Assembly: GCA_927405585.1 (NCBI GenBank)
Contig: CAKMJS010000003.1
Coordinates: 61,910-125,909 of the forward strand
DNA length: 64,000 nucleotides
Source: an uncultured Desulfosporosinus sp.
GTDB taxonomy: Bacteria > Bacillota > Desulfitobacteriia > Desulfitobacteriales > Desulfitobacteriaceae
Direction: 5' to 3'
Positions 22,876 to 31,989 of this stretch are shown here, in pieces. The notes beneath the pieces were generated by a model that was given only the letters and a program-made list of their open reading frames with translations, did no database searches and was not told where the DNA came from. Every line of letters begins with the position of its first letter. Within the stretch, counting starts at the first letter, position 1. The translations under genes were made by a program, and so were the position numbers.

Positions 22876-25284
22876 ATGAGTGACGATAAAGTATATAGTC
22901 TATCAAATATTGAGCTGCTTTCCGATTTATCATCCGCAGAGTTAGCTGAGTTGGCTAACGACTTTCGCTGGGAAAACTTTGCTTTAGGCTCTGAGATTAT
23001 TAAGCAGGGGCAGGAAAAGCATTCCTTTTATATTCTGACTAAGGGAAAAGCTGACGTTATGATCCAAAAAGAAGGACAACGATTGTGGCGGGTCAGATCA
23101 TTAGGTTTAGGAGATACCTTTGGGGCATTATCTTTGCTAAATGGTAAACCCTCCGAAATAACAATTCTTTGCCAAGAGGAATGTCAGGTCTTGGCGTTGG
23201 ATGCAGAAAGCTTTGCGCGCATGCTTCTGCGCTGGCCGAAATTGTACCAAACGTTTATTGCTCGATTGACGGAAGATCTAAATGAAGCCAATCTCATACT
23301 CTCAGAAGCCAAATATAAGGAAATTTTACGCTCTACTTTGCAGCTTACCCAATATAAAGACAAGTTTTATGGACTTTGGGGAGGGGCCCGCACAACAGGA
23401 GAGGTTGAACGGAAGCTAGAAGAACTCGCTAACCCCAAAGGACATTTGCTTCTCACAGGAGAACGGGGTACCGGTCGCCAGATGATGGCGTGGTACGTTC
23501 ATCAACGTCAATCCGGAACTGATGCCCCATTTGTTGTTGTGGATGGACGACGCTTTGATCAGCAATGGAGGGACTTAATCACGGAACCTGTCAACCAGGA
23601 GGACTCCGGAGCCTTTCCTAACTCGAATCTGTTCGATATTGCTGAGGGCGGAACTTTGTTCATACGCGAAATAAACCTCATATCGGCTTATACCCAACTT
23701 AAACTTGCCGAAGCTATGAACTTTCAAAAAAGAAAATGTTTTGTCATTGCCGGGCTGGACGAAGAACCGAATGATTTGGGGAAGATTATCATTCCGGAAC
23801 TTAGAGAATGCTTTGCTCATACGTATGAAATAACTCCCTTACGGAAACGTAAGCGAGATATTCCCATTCTTGCTCAAGGATTTCTAGAGAAACTGGCCCA
23901 GAAGAACCATCGAAACGTCCCGACTCTAAATCAGGAAGCAACTCAACTGTTGCTCTCTCATCATTACCATCAGGGCAATGTCTCAGAATTAATTCAAGTC
24001 ATTGAAAGAGCCTTTTATATTGCCGAGCAGGATGTTATTGGCTTAGAGCAGATCTTTTTTGGTCCCACGGCTGAACAAAACGGACGTACCATAAACGTTT
24101 TAGCGTGGCCGAAGCTAGAAAACATGCTGAAGAAGGGAACATTTCTTGGCTGGCTAAGGCTGGCAACGGCAACTCTGTTTGTCTCTTTAGTCCTATTATT
24201 GCTGTTTACTCCTGAAATTGCAGTTTCTACTAAGATCTTTGCTTTAGTCTGGGGTTTATGGTGGCCAGCACTCGCCCTAATTTCTCCGTTCTTAGGTAGA
24301 TTGTGGTGCACGGTCTGCCCGTTCTCAACGATTATGGATTTTGTGCAAAAAAAAGCGCACATAAATCGTGCGATTCCAGAGTTTATCATAAAATATGATT
24401 ACTTGTTGGTCAGTTTTCTATTTCTAATGATTTTTTGGGTTGAAGTGATTACGGATATGCGATTTAATCCTAGTTACACTGCCGTCTTGTTAATATCTAT
24501 TCAGGTTAGTGCAATTTTTATCGCCATACTCTTTCCGCGCCATACTTGGTGTAGGCACTTTTGTCCGTTAGGAGGGTTTATTGGGACAGCGTCTATTGGT
24601 TCAATGTTGGAGGTCCGGGCGGATGCCACGGTGTGTCTGAATAAGTGCACGACTTTTGAGTGCTACGTCGGCAAGGGAAACGTTCCTGGTTGTCCAATGT
24701 CTCAACATCTTCCGTTCTTAGATAATAATTTAGACTGCAAACTGTGCTTTAACTGTGTTAGGAACTGTCCGAATGGTTCTGTGCAGGTTAATTTGCGTCT
24801 CGCTGGTCGTGAAGTTTGGCATCTAGTTCGAGTTAACCAAGGATATGTCGTGTTTATCGGGGTCATGTTAGCCATTTTACTTCCGCTTAACTACTTTGCG
24901 CCGCTCCAAGGAAACTGGCCTTCCACAACCTCTAAAGTCTGGTTTAGTCTGAGCTATTGGGGGGCAGGCTTTGCCGGAGGAATGCTCACTTGGACGATCG
25001 CTAAACCCTTTAAGAAAAAAGCAGCCTCTCTACGCGTTAAGTTGGTTTTTGCATTTACTCCTCTAGTCCTAGCTGGACATATTATGTATCAAGTCGGTTT
25101 TATTCCCGGCGTACGTTTTCTGTCCTTTGGAGTAGGCTATCAATCGCCGTCTGGCTTGCTATCCTTTAATATTCCCGCCACGGTCATGGCTCATGGTATC
25201 GCCGTCAGTTTCGGTTTAGTGTTAACAGGGATCACCATTGCTCTCGTTTTATTGCATACTAAAGATAAGCGACCAACTAGCTAA
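22876..25284 (+). CDS. Fusion of cNMP-type sensor, degenerate AAA+ and membrane polyferredoxin
   Basis: 802 residues; ATG at 22876 has GGAGG 5 bases upstream. Residues about 10-135 are a cNMP-binding/Crp-type barrel (LGSEIIKQGQEKHSFYILTKGKADVMI). About 170-400 resemble the sigma-54 activator AAA+ core, but Walker A is GERGTGR (195-201, Arg for Lys), Walker B is GGTLFIREI (258-266, no Asp), and there is no GAFTGA loop or HTH. The rest is NapH/NosR-like: membrane helices with CTVCP (C478, C481) and CRHFCP (C559, C563), then CKLCFNCVRNCP (C621, C624, C627, C631) and more helices. It probably links a cytoplasmic sensor to membrane electron flow; ATP hydrolysis is unlikely. No operon partners. Confidence 0.8.
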   Translation: MSDDKVYSLSNIELLSDLSSAELAELANDFRWENFALGSEIIKQGQEKHSFYILTKGKADVMIQKEGQRLWRVRSLGLGDTFGALSLLNGKPSEITILCQEECQVLALDAESFARMLLRWPKLYQTFIARLTEDLNEANLILSEAKYKEILRSTLQLTQYKDKFYGLWGGARTTGEVERKLEELANPKGHLLLTGERGTGRQMMAWYVHQRQSGTDAPFVVVDGRRFDQQWRDLITEPVNQEDSGAFPNSNLFDIAEGGTLFIREINLISAYTQLKLAEAMNFQKRKCFVIAGLDEEPNDLGKIIIPELRECFAHTYEITPLRKRKRDIPILAQGFLEKLAQKNHRNVPTLNQEATQLLLSHHYHQGNVSELIQVIERAFYIAEQDVIGLEQIFFGPTAEQNGRTINVLAWPKLENMLKKGTFLGWLRLATATLFVSLVLLLLFTPEIAVSTKIFALVWGLWWPALALISPFLGRLWCTVCPFSTIMDFVQKKAHINRAIPEFIIKYDYLLVSFLFLMIFWVEVITDMRFNPSYTAVLLISIQVSAIFIAILFPRHTWCRHFCPLGGFIGTASIGSMLEVRADATVCLNKCTTFECYVGKGNVPGCPMSQHLPFLDNNLDCKLCFNCVRNCPNGSVQVNLRLAGREVWHLVRVNQGYVVFIGVMLAILLPLNYFAPLQGNWPSTTSKVWFSLSYWGAGFAGGMLTWTIAKPFKKKAASLRVKLVFAFTPLVLAGHIMYQVGFIPGVRFLSFGVGYQSPSGLLSFNIPATVMAHGIAVSFGLVLTGITIALVLLHTKDKRPTS

Positions 25285-25327
25285 AATCTTAATGAAGTCG
25301 GTCAACTTTAGATGAACTTCGGGACTT

Positions 25328-25354
25328 AGTGCGAGGGTCTTAGAACCTCGCACT
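25328..25354 (+). terminator. Inverted repeat after the polyferredoxin gene
   Basis: AGTGCGAGG (25328-25336) pairs with CCTCGCACT (25346-25354). The position fits a terminator, but no T tract follows, so its activity is uncertain. Confidence 0.4.
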
Positions 25355-25432
25355 TGGACAAAGTGGATATGTAAGAGGAATTTAAGACTTTGTGGAGAAA
25401 GTGATAAAATGTCAATGAAAGGAGTATAGTAT

Positions 25433-25581
25433 ATGAGTATGATTATGGAATTTAAAGAGTTTGCGACGAAGGGCAACACTATCGAAAAAAAGCGCAAGAG
25501 ACCCCTGCTCCAAAAGGCCCAAGCGTGGAGGTAGAGCTTCTTACTGAGATCAGGGATCTCCCAAAGGAAAAGAAAGCTTGA
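25433..25581 (+). pseudogene. mscL remnant with both membrane helices deleted
   Basis: The frame opens after AAAGGAG with MSMIMEFKEFATKGNTIE, which is the N-terminal helix of the large-conductance mechanosensitive channel (compare (W/M)xEFKxFAxKGN). It then jumps into bases that in another frame read KKAQETPAPKGPSVEVELLT followed by EIRDLPKEKKA and a stop, the channel's C-terminal bundle (ELLTEIRDLLKE). About 80 middle residues, including both transmembrane helices, are missing and the join is out of frame. The locus cannot make a channel. A simple internal deletion explains it. Confidence 0.75.
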
Positions 25582-25624
25582 GGTATTAACTCTCGCAGGT
25601 TAAAAAGTGATAGGAGTTTTATGA

Positions 25625-25831
25625 ATGCACGGTCAGATTAGAAAAGATATTAATCCAGGGATTACTGTGGACATTGTCTTGAAAAACGATCAAAAAACTG
25701 GCAAACTGACACGAGGGGTTGTGAAGGATATCTTGACTAACTCTCAGTCCCATCCGAGAGGAATTAAGGTAAGATTCACTGATGGGCAAGTCGGCAGAGT
25801 TCAAGCAATCGTTACTGTCCGTCCTGAATAG
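25625..25831 (+). CDS. ywbE: YwbE family protein
   Basis: 68 residues closely following the YwbE pattern (DUF2196): GQIRKDINPGITVDIVLKND, then QKTGKLTRGVVKDILTNS, then HPRGIKVRFTDGQVGRVQAI. Members are small beta-barrel proteins of unknown function, widespread in Firmicutes. ATG at 25625 follows TAGGAG. It lies just after the mscL relic, and no operon partner is evident. Confidence 0.85.
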   Translation: MHGQIRKDINPGITVDIVLKNDQKTGKLTRGVVKDILTNSQSHPRGIKVRFTDGQVGRVQAIVTVRPE

Positions 25832-26054
25832 TGGGAATCTAGATTTCAATTTACAATTTGAGTCTTTTGAAACGTATTATAAACCTAATCATAAACCATT
25901 GTTTGAGTTTAGAAATTTTCCATTTCAGATTTGTAATAATTCCCATTGTTAACATCCTCTTTCTTTTTTACGAATTCGTTGACTTATAGGATTCCATTGT
26001 AGTTAAGTTTCCCTAATTTCTAAGAATTGAGTAAGTGATTTTTTACCAAGTAGA

Positions 26055-26957
26055 TCATGTATTTAACTTTTTAATTAAGTTTCGAAGGTCCTCTGGAAAG
26101 GGCGCTCGGATGACCATCGGCACTTTACTTACAGGATGTAAAAAAGCGTACATTGAGGAGTGTAAGGCTTGACGGGAAAGTAAGGTGGTATCCCCATTGT
26201 AAAGATCATCTCCGAGCAAGGGGTGTTTAAAGCCTTCACAGTGGACACGAATTTGATGGGTACGCCCGGTTTCTAGGATAAACTCCAGAAAAGTGGCGCT
26301 GGGATAGCGGTGGAGAACTCTATAATGTGTCCGGGCTGGTTGACCATCGGGTTGGGACTGGCGTTTGATGAAACTATCGGCTGCAAACCCGATGGGGTCG
26401 TTGATAGTACCCTCATTTTCGAGAACTACCCCTTCTACGAAACCAAAGTATCGTTTCTGAATATGACCACGTTCCAGTTGCCAAGCGAGTTGTTGATGTG
26501 CGAATTGATTTTTGGCGATGATGACGACGCCCGAGGTATTCCGATCAATCCGGTGAATAGGACGATAACGATGCTGTTCTCCTTTGCGTTCCCAGTAACC
26601 GACAACCGCATTACCTAAGGTGTTCGTAAGATAACGGTGTGTCGGATGAACGACTTGACCGACGGGCTTATTAACCACTAATAGGTATTCATCTTCATAG
26701 AGAATTTCAAGGGGGAGATTCTCTCCAGGAATGGTGGTTTCCTCATCAGAAAAAAGTTGAATGCTTAACAGGTCACCTTCTTTGCCTCGTGCTGTTAAGT
26801 AAGTGAAGTTACCATTAGCCCATACGCGCTCCCCTTGCTTCAACTTCTGTAGTAACCTAAGTGAGAAATGAAATTTGTGGAGTAGGATCGTAAGGTATTT
26901 CTGACCGGAATCCTCCGCTTGTAAACGGTATTCCCATAAAGAATGATGTGTGTCCAT
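26055..26957 (-). CDS. RluA family pseudouridine synthase
   Basis: 300 residues. It isomerises uridine to pseudouridine in rRNA or tRNA. The catalytic motif HRIDRNTSGVVIIAKN contains the essential Asp in R-I-D; other marks are VNKPVGQVVHPTH, KRYFGFVEG, HYRVLHRYPSATFLEFILETGRTHQIRVH and HPLLGDDLY. The N-terminal 85 residues form an S4-like RNA-binding part of low conservation. The exact target (RluC/RluD/YjbO-type) cannot be told. ATG at 26957 follows AGGAGGAATT. It is monocistronic and diverges from the aminopeptidase gene. Confidence 0.88.
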   Translation of the reverse strand: MDTHHSLWEYRLQAEDSGQKYLTILLHKFHFSLRLLQKLKQGERVWANGNFTYLTARGKEGDLLSIQLFSDEETTIPGENLPLEILYEDEYLLVVNKPVGQVVHPTHRYLTNTLGNAVVGYWERKGEQHRYRPIHRIDRNTSGVVIIAKNQFAHQQLAWQLERGHIQKRYFGFVEGVVLENEGTINDPIGFAADSFIKRQSQPDGQPARTHYRVLHRYPSATFLEFILETGRTHQIRVHCEGFKHPLLGDDLYNGDTTLLSRQALHSSMYAFLHPVSKVPMVIRAPFPEDLRNLIKKLNT

Positions 26958-27125
26958 AATTCCTCCTAGTCAATAATAGAGTGCCCGTTTGAAAGGTTCA
27001 CTGATCGGGCATTCTTGTAACATACAATTTGAAGTGAGATAATAAAAAAGGAAAATTATTACCGATGAAGAATATAACACCATAAGAGGTCATTGTTTAA
27101 ATTTAGATTGTAAGGAGGCCCCAAA

Positions 27126-28244
27126 GTGAAAGACCCTCGCATTGAAAAACTTGCAGATTCTTTAATCAACTACTCTATTGCCCTGCAACCTAACGAGAAA
27201 ATACTTATAGAAGTGGTAGGGCAAGATATCGTACTCGCGCAGGCCCTTGTTCATCATGCCTATAAAGCTGGTGGTTTACCCTTTGTGTCTACTATTAATC
27301 ATACCTTAATGCGAGGACTATTAAAAGAATACACGGTTGAGCAGGCAGAAGCCATGACCCGCTGGGACCTTGCTCGTATGAAAGAAATGCAGGCCTATAT
27401 CGGAATCCGAGCAGGTGAAAATGCTAATGAATGGGCAGATGTCCCCTCCGAAACTATGAAAATCTATTCCTCTCACTACCAAAAACTTGTGCATACCGAG
27501 CAGCGGGTACCGCATACAAGGTGGTGTGTGTTGAGATATCCAAACGCTTCTATGGCGCAGTTAGCGAACAAGAGCATCGAAGGGTTTGAGGATTTCTACT
27601 TTAATGTGTGTAACTTAGATTATTCTAAGATGTCAAGAGCGATGGATCCACTGAAAACTCTGATGGAGAAAACGGATACAGTGCGCATTCTTGGACCGGG
27701 GACAGATTTGGTATTCTCTATCAAAGGGATGCCAGCGATCAAGTGTGATGGGCATGTTAATATCCCTGATGGGGAGATATTTACTGCACCGGTAAGAGAC
27801 TCGATCAATGGGCGGATCAGTTATAATACCCCTTCGCTGTTCCAGGGCTTTACATATGATAACATTGTTTTAGAATTTGAAAGCGGGAAGATTGTCCGGG
27901 CGACTGCCAATGATACAGAACGCATCGACTCCGTGTTTAACACAGATGAGGGAGCGCGCTATGTCGGAGAATTTGCAATTGGAGTCAATCCCTATATTCA
28001 TACACCCATGAAAGACACACTGTTTGATGAAAAGATAGATGGAAGTTTCCACTTTACCCCAGGATCCTGTTATGATGACTGTGATAATGGAAATAAATCG
28101 GCTATTCATTGGGATTTAGTGTGCATTCAAAGACCAGATTACGGCGGCGGGGAGATATATTTTGATGAGACGTTAATTCGCAAAGATGGTCGCTTTGTCT
28201 TACCGGAACTTGAAGGTTTGAACCCAGAGAATTTGAAGTCGTAA
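27126..28244 (+). CDS. M29 family aminopeptidase
   Basis: 372 residues of the AmpS/PepS/AmpT metallopeptidase family, which removes N-terminal residues from peptides using a co-catalytic metal pair. Seen: DPRIEKLADSLINYSIALQPNEKI at the start, then the metal ligands in the C-terminal domain within NIPDGEIFTAPVRDSINGRI, EFAIGVNP and SAIHWDLV, the usual Glu, Glu and His/Asp positions. The length is slightly below the usual 400-410. It starts at GTG (27126) behind AAGGAGG. The next gene, a 2-hydroxyacid dehydrogenase, begins 57 bases later and may be cotranscribed. Confidence 0.88.
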   Translation: MKDPRIEKLADSLINYSIALQPNEKILIEVVGQDIVLAQALVHHAYKAGGLPFVSTINHTLMRGLLKEYTVEQAEAMTRWDLARMKEMQAYIGIRAGENANEWADVPSETMKIYSSHYQKLVHTEQRVPHTRWCVLRYPNASMAQLANKSIEGFEDFYFNVCNLDYSKMSRAMDPLKTLMEKTDTVRILGPGTDLVFSIKGMPAIKCDGHVNIPDGEIFTAPVRDSINGRISYNTPSLFQGFTYDNIVLEFESGKIVRATANDTERIDSVFNTDEGARYVGEFAIGVNPYIHTPMKDTLFDEKIDGSFHFTPGSCYDDCDNGNKSAIHWDLVCIQRPDYGGGEIYFDETLIRKDGRFVLPELEGLNPENLKS

Positions 28245-28301
28245 AGAGTATCGGTGCAGAGTACTTAAGTTGAACTATCTTGAGGTACGGAGGAGTGGGA
28301 T

Positions 28302-29240
28302 ATGAAAATTTTATGCAGTTTGCCAGTGCGAAAGGAGCAAAGGGAACAAGTTCGCTCCATACTGAGTAATGCTGAGTTCTTGGGCGTCAAAGACTTCTCG
28401 CAGGTTGATCAAGACGTTGAAGTGCTTGTTAGTTTTGGACAAGATATAACTGAGGAGACATTGTTTCATTTTCCAAAGTTGCGCTGGATTCAGGTCATGA
28501 GTGCAGGGATTGATCATTTACCTCTCCAAGCAATGGCAGGGCGAGGGATTGTGTTAACGAACGCTCGGGGTGCACACCAGATTCAGATGTCTGAGCATAT
28601 CCTATGGAGTATCCTTACTATCATGCGCCAAGGCCAAATCTCAATTCACCATCAAGAGCGAAAAGTCTGGGATCCCGAGGTGCGTATTGAGGAACTGTAT
28701 GGCAAAACTGTTTGCATCGTTGGGGCAGGAAGTATTGGTGAGGCTGTGGCCAAAAAATGTCGAGCCTTTGGGATGACAGTTTGGGGTATTAGTCACAGCG
28801 TGAAAAATCATCAAGCCTACGATCGAATTGGGATGATCAACGACTTGAGGGCTTTCTTGAGTATGAGCGATGTTGTGATCGTGATTGTACCGCTAACCTC
28901 GGAGACCTTTGGAATGTTTAATAGAGAGTTAATCAATCAAATGAAAACAGGAAGCTATTTGATCAATGTTGCTCGGGGGGCAGTGGTCGACGAGACAGCT
29001 CTCGTGGAAGCATTAAAAACGGGAAAAATTCGTGCTGCGGCCTTAGATGTTTTTGCTCAGGAACCGCTATCCGAAAGTAGTCCTTTTTGGGAGATGGGAA
29101 ACGTTTTATTGACGCCTCATATTGCTGGGCGCTCACCACATTATGTGGCAAGAACGTTTGAAATCTTTACAAAGAATTTAAAGGTTTATCCGGACTTTTC
29201 TCAAATGCTTAATCATATTGATATAAGTAGAGGATATTAA
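28302..29240 (+). CDS. D-2-hydroxyacid dehydrogenase
   Basis: 312 residues of the NAD-dependent D-isomer family. The Rossmann nucleotide motif is VCIVGAGSIGEAVAKKC. The catalytic Arg lies in NVARGAVVDE, the Glu in FAQEPLSESSPFW and the His in LTPHIAGRSPHY. The substrate (glyoxylate, hydroxypyruvate or another 2-oxo acid) cannot be inferred. ATG at 28302 follows ACGGAGGAG. It lies between an aminopeptidase and a lipid kinase on one strand, with gaps of 57 and 31 bases, so a loose operon is possible without an obvious shared pathway. Confidence 0.88.
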   Translation: MKILCSLPVRKEQREQVRSILSNAEFLGVKDFSQVDQDVEVLVSFGQDITEETLFHFPKLRWIQVMSAGIDHLPLQAMAGRGIVLTNARGAHQIQMSEHILWSILTIMRQGQISIHHQERKVWDPEVRIEELYGKTVCIVGAGSIGEAVAKKCRAFGMTVWGISHSVKNHQAYDRIGMINDLRAFLSMSDVVIVIVPLTSETFGMFNRELINQMKTGSYLINVARGAVVDETALVEALKTGKIRAAALDVFAQEPLSESSPFWEMGNVLLTPHIAGRSPHYVARTFEIFTKNLKVYPDFSQMLNHIDISRGY

Positions 29241-29271
29241 GGACAGGAATAGGAGACGATGACAAGAGGTC

Positions 29272-30153
29272 ATGAAGAGTAAACGATTACGTCTGGTCTA
29301 CAATCCCTACGCTGGTCGGCGTAAATTAACTTCACAGCTGGATACAGTGATCCGCATTTTTCAAGAAAGTGGGAATGAGGTAAGTATCCATCGGGCTTCC
29401 TCTTCCGAAGATATTGAACAGATTACTTCCCAAAGTATGGATGTCGATCGTTTAGTGATTGCCGGGGGAGATGGCAGTATCCATCAGGCAGTCAACGGTT
29501 TACTTAAAATACCAGTCGAAAAACGGCCAGTTTTGGGGATTTTGCCTGTTGGGACAGCGAATGACTTAGCCTATGCGCTACACTTGCCGAATACCATTCC
29601 AGAAGCGTGCAAAGTCATTGGCAATGGAAACACGTTTGAAATTGATACTGGAATGATTAATGACCAATATTTCGTCAATGTAGCTAGCGCGGGACTGTTA
29701 ACCGATGTTTCTCAAAAGGTTGACACCCGTGTTAAAAATACGCTTGGGCAATTAGCGTATTTTCTTAAAGGCATAGAAACACTACCGTCATACAAACCCT
29801 TTCATGTTGAGTTTGAGAATGATGGAAAACGATATCAGGAAGAGGTTGTTTTGTTTATGGCCGTGAACGGCCTCTCAGTTGGGGGACTCAGAAAACTTGT
29901 GCCCAATGCTTCCTTAACTGATGGGAAGCTGGACATATTAATTGTTCCAGCAGCAGGTTGGCCAGAAACCCTCCGCCTCCTCGTGAGCGTTTTGACGGGA
30001 GAAACCGTTAACACCGATAAAATTATAAAATTCCACACCACGGATTTGAAGGTCTTCACAGATCGTCCGATTCATTCAGATCTCGATGGAGAAGCTGGTC
30101 CAGAAAGCACCTGGCATATAAAAATCGGACCTAAAATTTCCGTGCTCGGATAA
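29272..30153 (+). CDS. Diacylglycerol kinase family lipid kinase (YegS/BmrU type)
   Basis: 293 residues with LVYNPYAGRRK (substrate/phosphate loop), VIAGGDGSIHQAVNGL (ATP-binding GGDG) and LPVGTANDLAYAL in the N-terminal domain, then a beta-rich C-terminal domain ending DLDGEAG..TWHIKIGPKISVL. Members phosphorylate diacylglycerol or related lipids; DgkB recycles diacylglycerol in Gram-positive membranes. Whether this one does so is unproven. ATG at 29272 follows AAGAGG. The gene is followed by a 53-nt palindromic repeat, not a classical terminator. Confidence 0.88.
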   Translation: MKSKRLRLVYNPYAGRRKLTSQLDTVIRIFQESGNEVSIHRASSSEDIEQITSQSMDVDRLVIAGGDGSIHQAVNGLLKIPVEKRPVLGILPVGTANDLAYALHLPNTIPEACKVIGNGNTFEIDTGMINDQYFVNVASAGLLTDVSQKVDTRVKNTLGQLAYFLKGIETLPSYKPFHVEFENDGKRYQEEVVLFMAVNGLSVGGLRKLVPNASLTDGKLDILIVPAAGWPETLRLLVSVLTGETVNTDKIIKFHTTDLKVFTDRPIHSDLDGEAGPESTWHIKIGPKISVLG

Positions 30154-30169
30154 AAAGTGAGAGAAGGGG

Positions 30170-30222
30170 AGAGGGGACGGTCTTGACTTGCATCCGAATG
30201 CAAGTCAAGAACCGTCCCCTCT
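30170..30222. repeat. Long palindromic repeat of the GGGGACGGT type
   Basis: AGAGGGGACGGT-CTTGACTTGCAT (30170-30193) pairs along its length with 30198-30222, leaving one bulged base and a 4-base loop. No T tract follows. Palindromes starting GGGGACGGTTCT are scattered in many Firmicute genomes and recall REP elements moved by REP-associated tyrosine transposases; that link is from general knowledge, and no transposase is present here. Confidence 0.7.
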
Positions 30223-30296
30223 TGCATGGGATTAGAAAAGAGTGTGTTTGGGAAATATACAAAAGCAACCGCAAGTAGTTAGAGTGGAGGGGTTGG

Positions 30297-31913
30297 ATGA
30301 TCGGCACAGAATTTCAACGAAAAATTTTAACAAGGCTTAGTGAGCTAAGTCCCGTCTATATTGTGGGGGGAGCAGTTCGCGATGCGCAATTGGGAATTCC
30401 GTCTAAGGATATCGATGCAGTTGTGGCACTTCCCCTACTGGAGATAGAAAAGAAATTGTCAGATTGGGGTTATAAGCCTCATCTGATAGGCGCGCACGAA
30501 CAGACGGTCAGTTTATTCCAGGGGGCAGATCGAGTGGACCTCGCAGCGTTCACAGGAGCGATAGAAACGAATGCCCTGCGCAGAGATTTCACACTGAATG
30601 CAATATTTCAAGACGTTCGGACAGGTCAAATCACAGACCCTTTAAACGGGCTTCAAGACTTGCAGGAACGACGACTGAAAGCATGTGGGTGCGCAGCTGA
30701 TCGGTTTAAGGAAGATCCGCTCAGAGTAATGCGTCTCATTAGATTAGCAGTGCGTTACGACTTAACGATCGAGCCAGAGACATGGCTGGCCGCGCTAGAA
30801 ATCGTTCCCCACCTTCAGGAGGTTTCAGCTGAACGGTTAACTGAGGAATTTGGACGAATTCTGGTTTTAGATAACATAGACAAGGCCTTAGGACTGCTAG
30901 ACGACTTAGGGTTCTTCCAGATTTGTATTCCTGAACTGGCCAGGCTAAAAGGACTTGTTCAAAATCGTTACCATACCAAAGATGCCTGGGAACATACTCG
31001 ACACGTCGTAAAAAATACTGATCCGCGTATATTCTTGCGTTTAGCGGCATTATTTCACGATCTAGGAAAATGGGAAACTGCCAGTCGTGAGTGCAACGTT
31101 TGGGGAACTATTCGACTCACAGAAAACGGGTATGAAGTGGATGGATTTAAGTTGCGAGGAAAGAATTTAGAACGGTGGGCGAACAAAGTAGCAGAGGTCA
31201 ACGGGGGAAAACTTGATAACTATCCGGATACAATTGTCGTAAAACGAATCAAACCAGCACGAGCTACACAAAAGAAACACATTGAGATGGTTCCAGATGG
31301 GAAGCGGCACTTTCTACAACACGAGAGGGAAAGTGCTCGGTTAGTTAAAGAAATCTTACCTCGTTTTCGATGGAGTATGGTCCTGCCTGGAGGAAGTCAT
31401 GGTGAACGAGAACTTGAGTATCTAGTAGGACATCATATGTTAGGGACACTTACCTTTATGAGTGAATTAAAAGGAGAAATGGATCAAGCCAAATTTCGTA
31501 TTAAGACTCGCCGCTTTGCATGGGAGATCGGCTGGAATGGGCAGGTATTTGAGAAACAAAGACTTGATAATCTGCTCGATCTGTGGCGGGCGGATTATCT
31601 TGGTGGGAAACAAGATGCTGCAAATCAAATCGGTTGCTTAGATGAGATTCAGGGTGAAATCCGAAAGGCCTGTGTTTTCTTGGTAGAGCGAGCGAGTCAG
31701 CTCGATTGGGCTTCGTTCGAAGAATATGCTCATGGCAAAGATCTTGTCGGGGAGCGTTTCGGTCGGTTCAAAGAACAAGTACGCCTCCAGGTCATGATGG
31801 ACACGAAGCATAGACTGACAGACCGTCAATTTCTGGAACGAGAGTATGGATTCTATTGGAAACCGGGTTCGGTAACAACATCGGCAAAGAGAAAGTCGAG
31901 AGGTATCAAGTAA
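30297..31913 (+). CDS. CCA tRNA nucleotidyltransferase / poly(A) polymerase family protein
   Basis: 538 residues. The nucleotidyltransferase head shows YIVGGAVRDAQLG, the catalytic KDIDAVV, VDLAAF and ETNALRRDFTLNAIF, followed by DPLNGLQDLQ and RFKEDPLRVMRLIRLA. A family HD domain begins at about residue 245 (RLAALFHDLGKW). The C-terminal 250 residues are longer than in the 400-450-residue CCA enzymes. The pattern fits class II CCA-adding or A-adding enzymes with an HD domain. It adds CCA to tRNA 3' ends or an oligo(A) tail. ATG at 30297 follows TGGAGGGG. Confidence 0.8.
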   Translation: MIGTEFQRKILTRLSELSPVYIVGGAVRDAQLGIPSKDIDAVVALPLLEIEKKLSDWGYKPHLIGAHEQTVSLFQGADRVDLAAFTGAIETNALRRDFTLNAIFQDVRTGQITDPLNGLQDLQERRLKACGCAADRFKEDPLRVMRLIRLAVRYDLTIEPETWLAALEIVPHLQEVSAERLTEEFGRILVLDNIDKALGLLDDLGFFQICIPELARLKGLVQNRYHTKDAWEHTRHVVKNTDPRIFLRLAALFHDLGKWETASRECNVWGTIRLTENGYEVDGFKLRGKNLERWANKVAEVNGGKLDNYPDTIVVKRIKPARATQKKHIEMVPDGKRHFLQHERESARLVKEILPRFRWSMVLPGGSHGERELEYLVGHHMLGTLTFMSELKGEMDQAKFRIKTRRFAWEIGWNGQVFEKQRLDNLLDLWRADYLGGKQDAANQIGCLDEIQGEIRKACVFLVERASQLDWASFEEYAHGKDLVGERFGRFKEQVRLQVMMDTKHRLTDRQFLEREYGFYWKPGSVTTSAKRKSRGIK

Positions 31914-31931
31914 CATAAAATTAAATAAACC

Positions 31932-31960
31932 TTGACTTGCAGGAATTGTAAAGTTATAAT
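31932..31960 (+). promoter_or_regulatory. Strong sigma-A-type promoter
   Basis: TTGACT (31932-31937), a 17-base spacer and a perfect TATAAT (31955-31960), 30 bases before the start of the rubredoxin-flavoprotein gene. The short leader leaves little room for other signals. Confidence 0.75.
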
Positions 31961-31989
31961 TTTTTCCAATGAAAGGGGTTGCTACTTCA

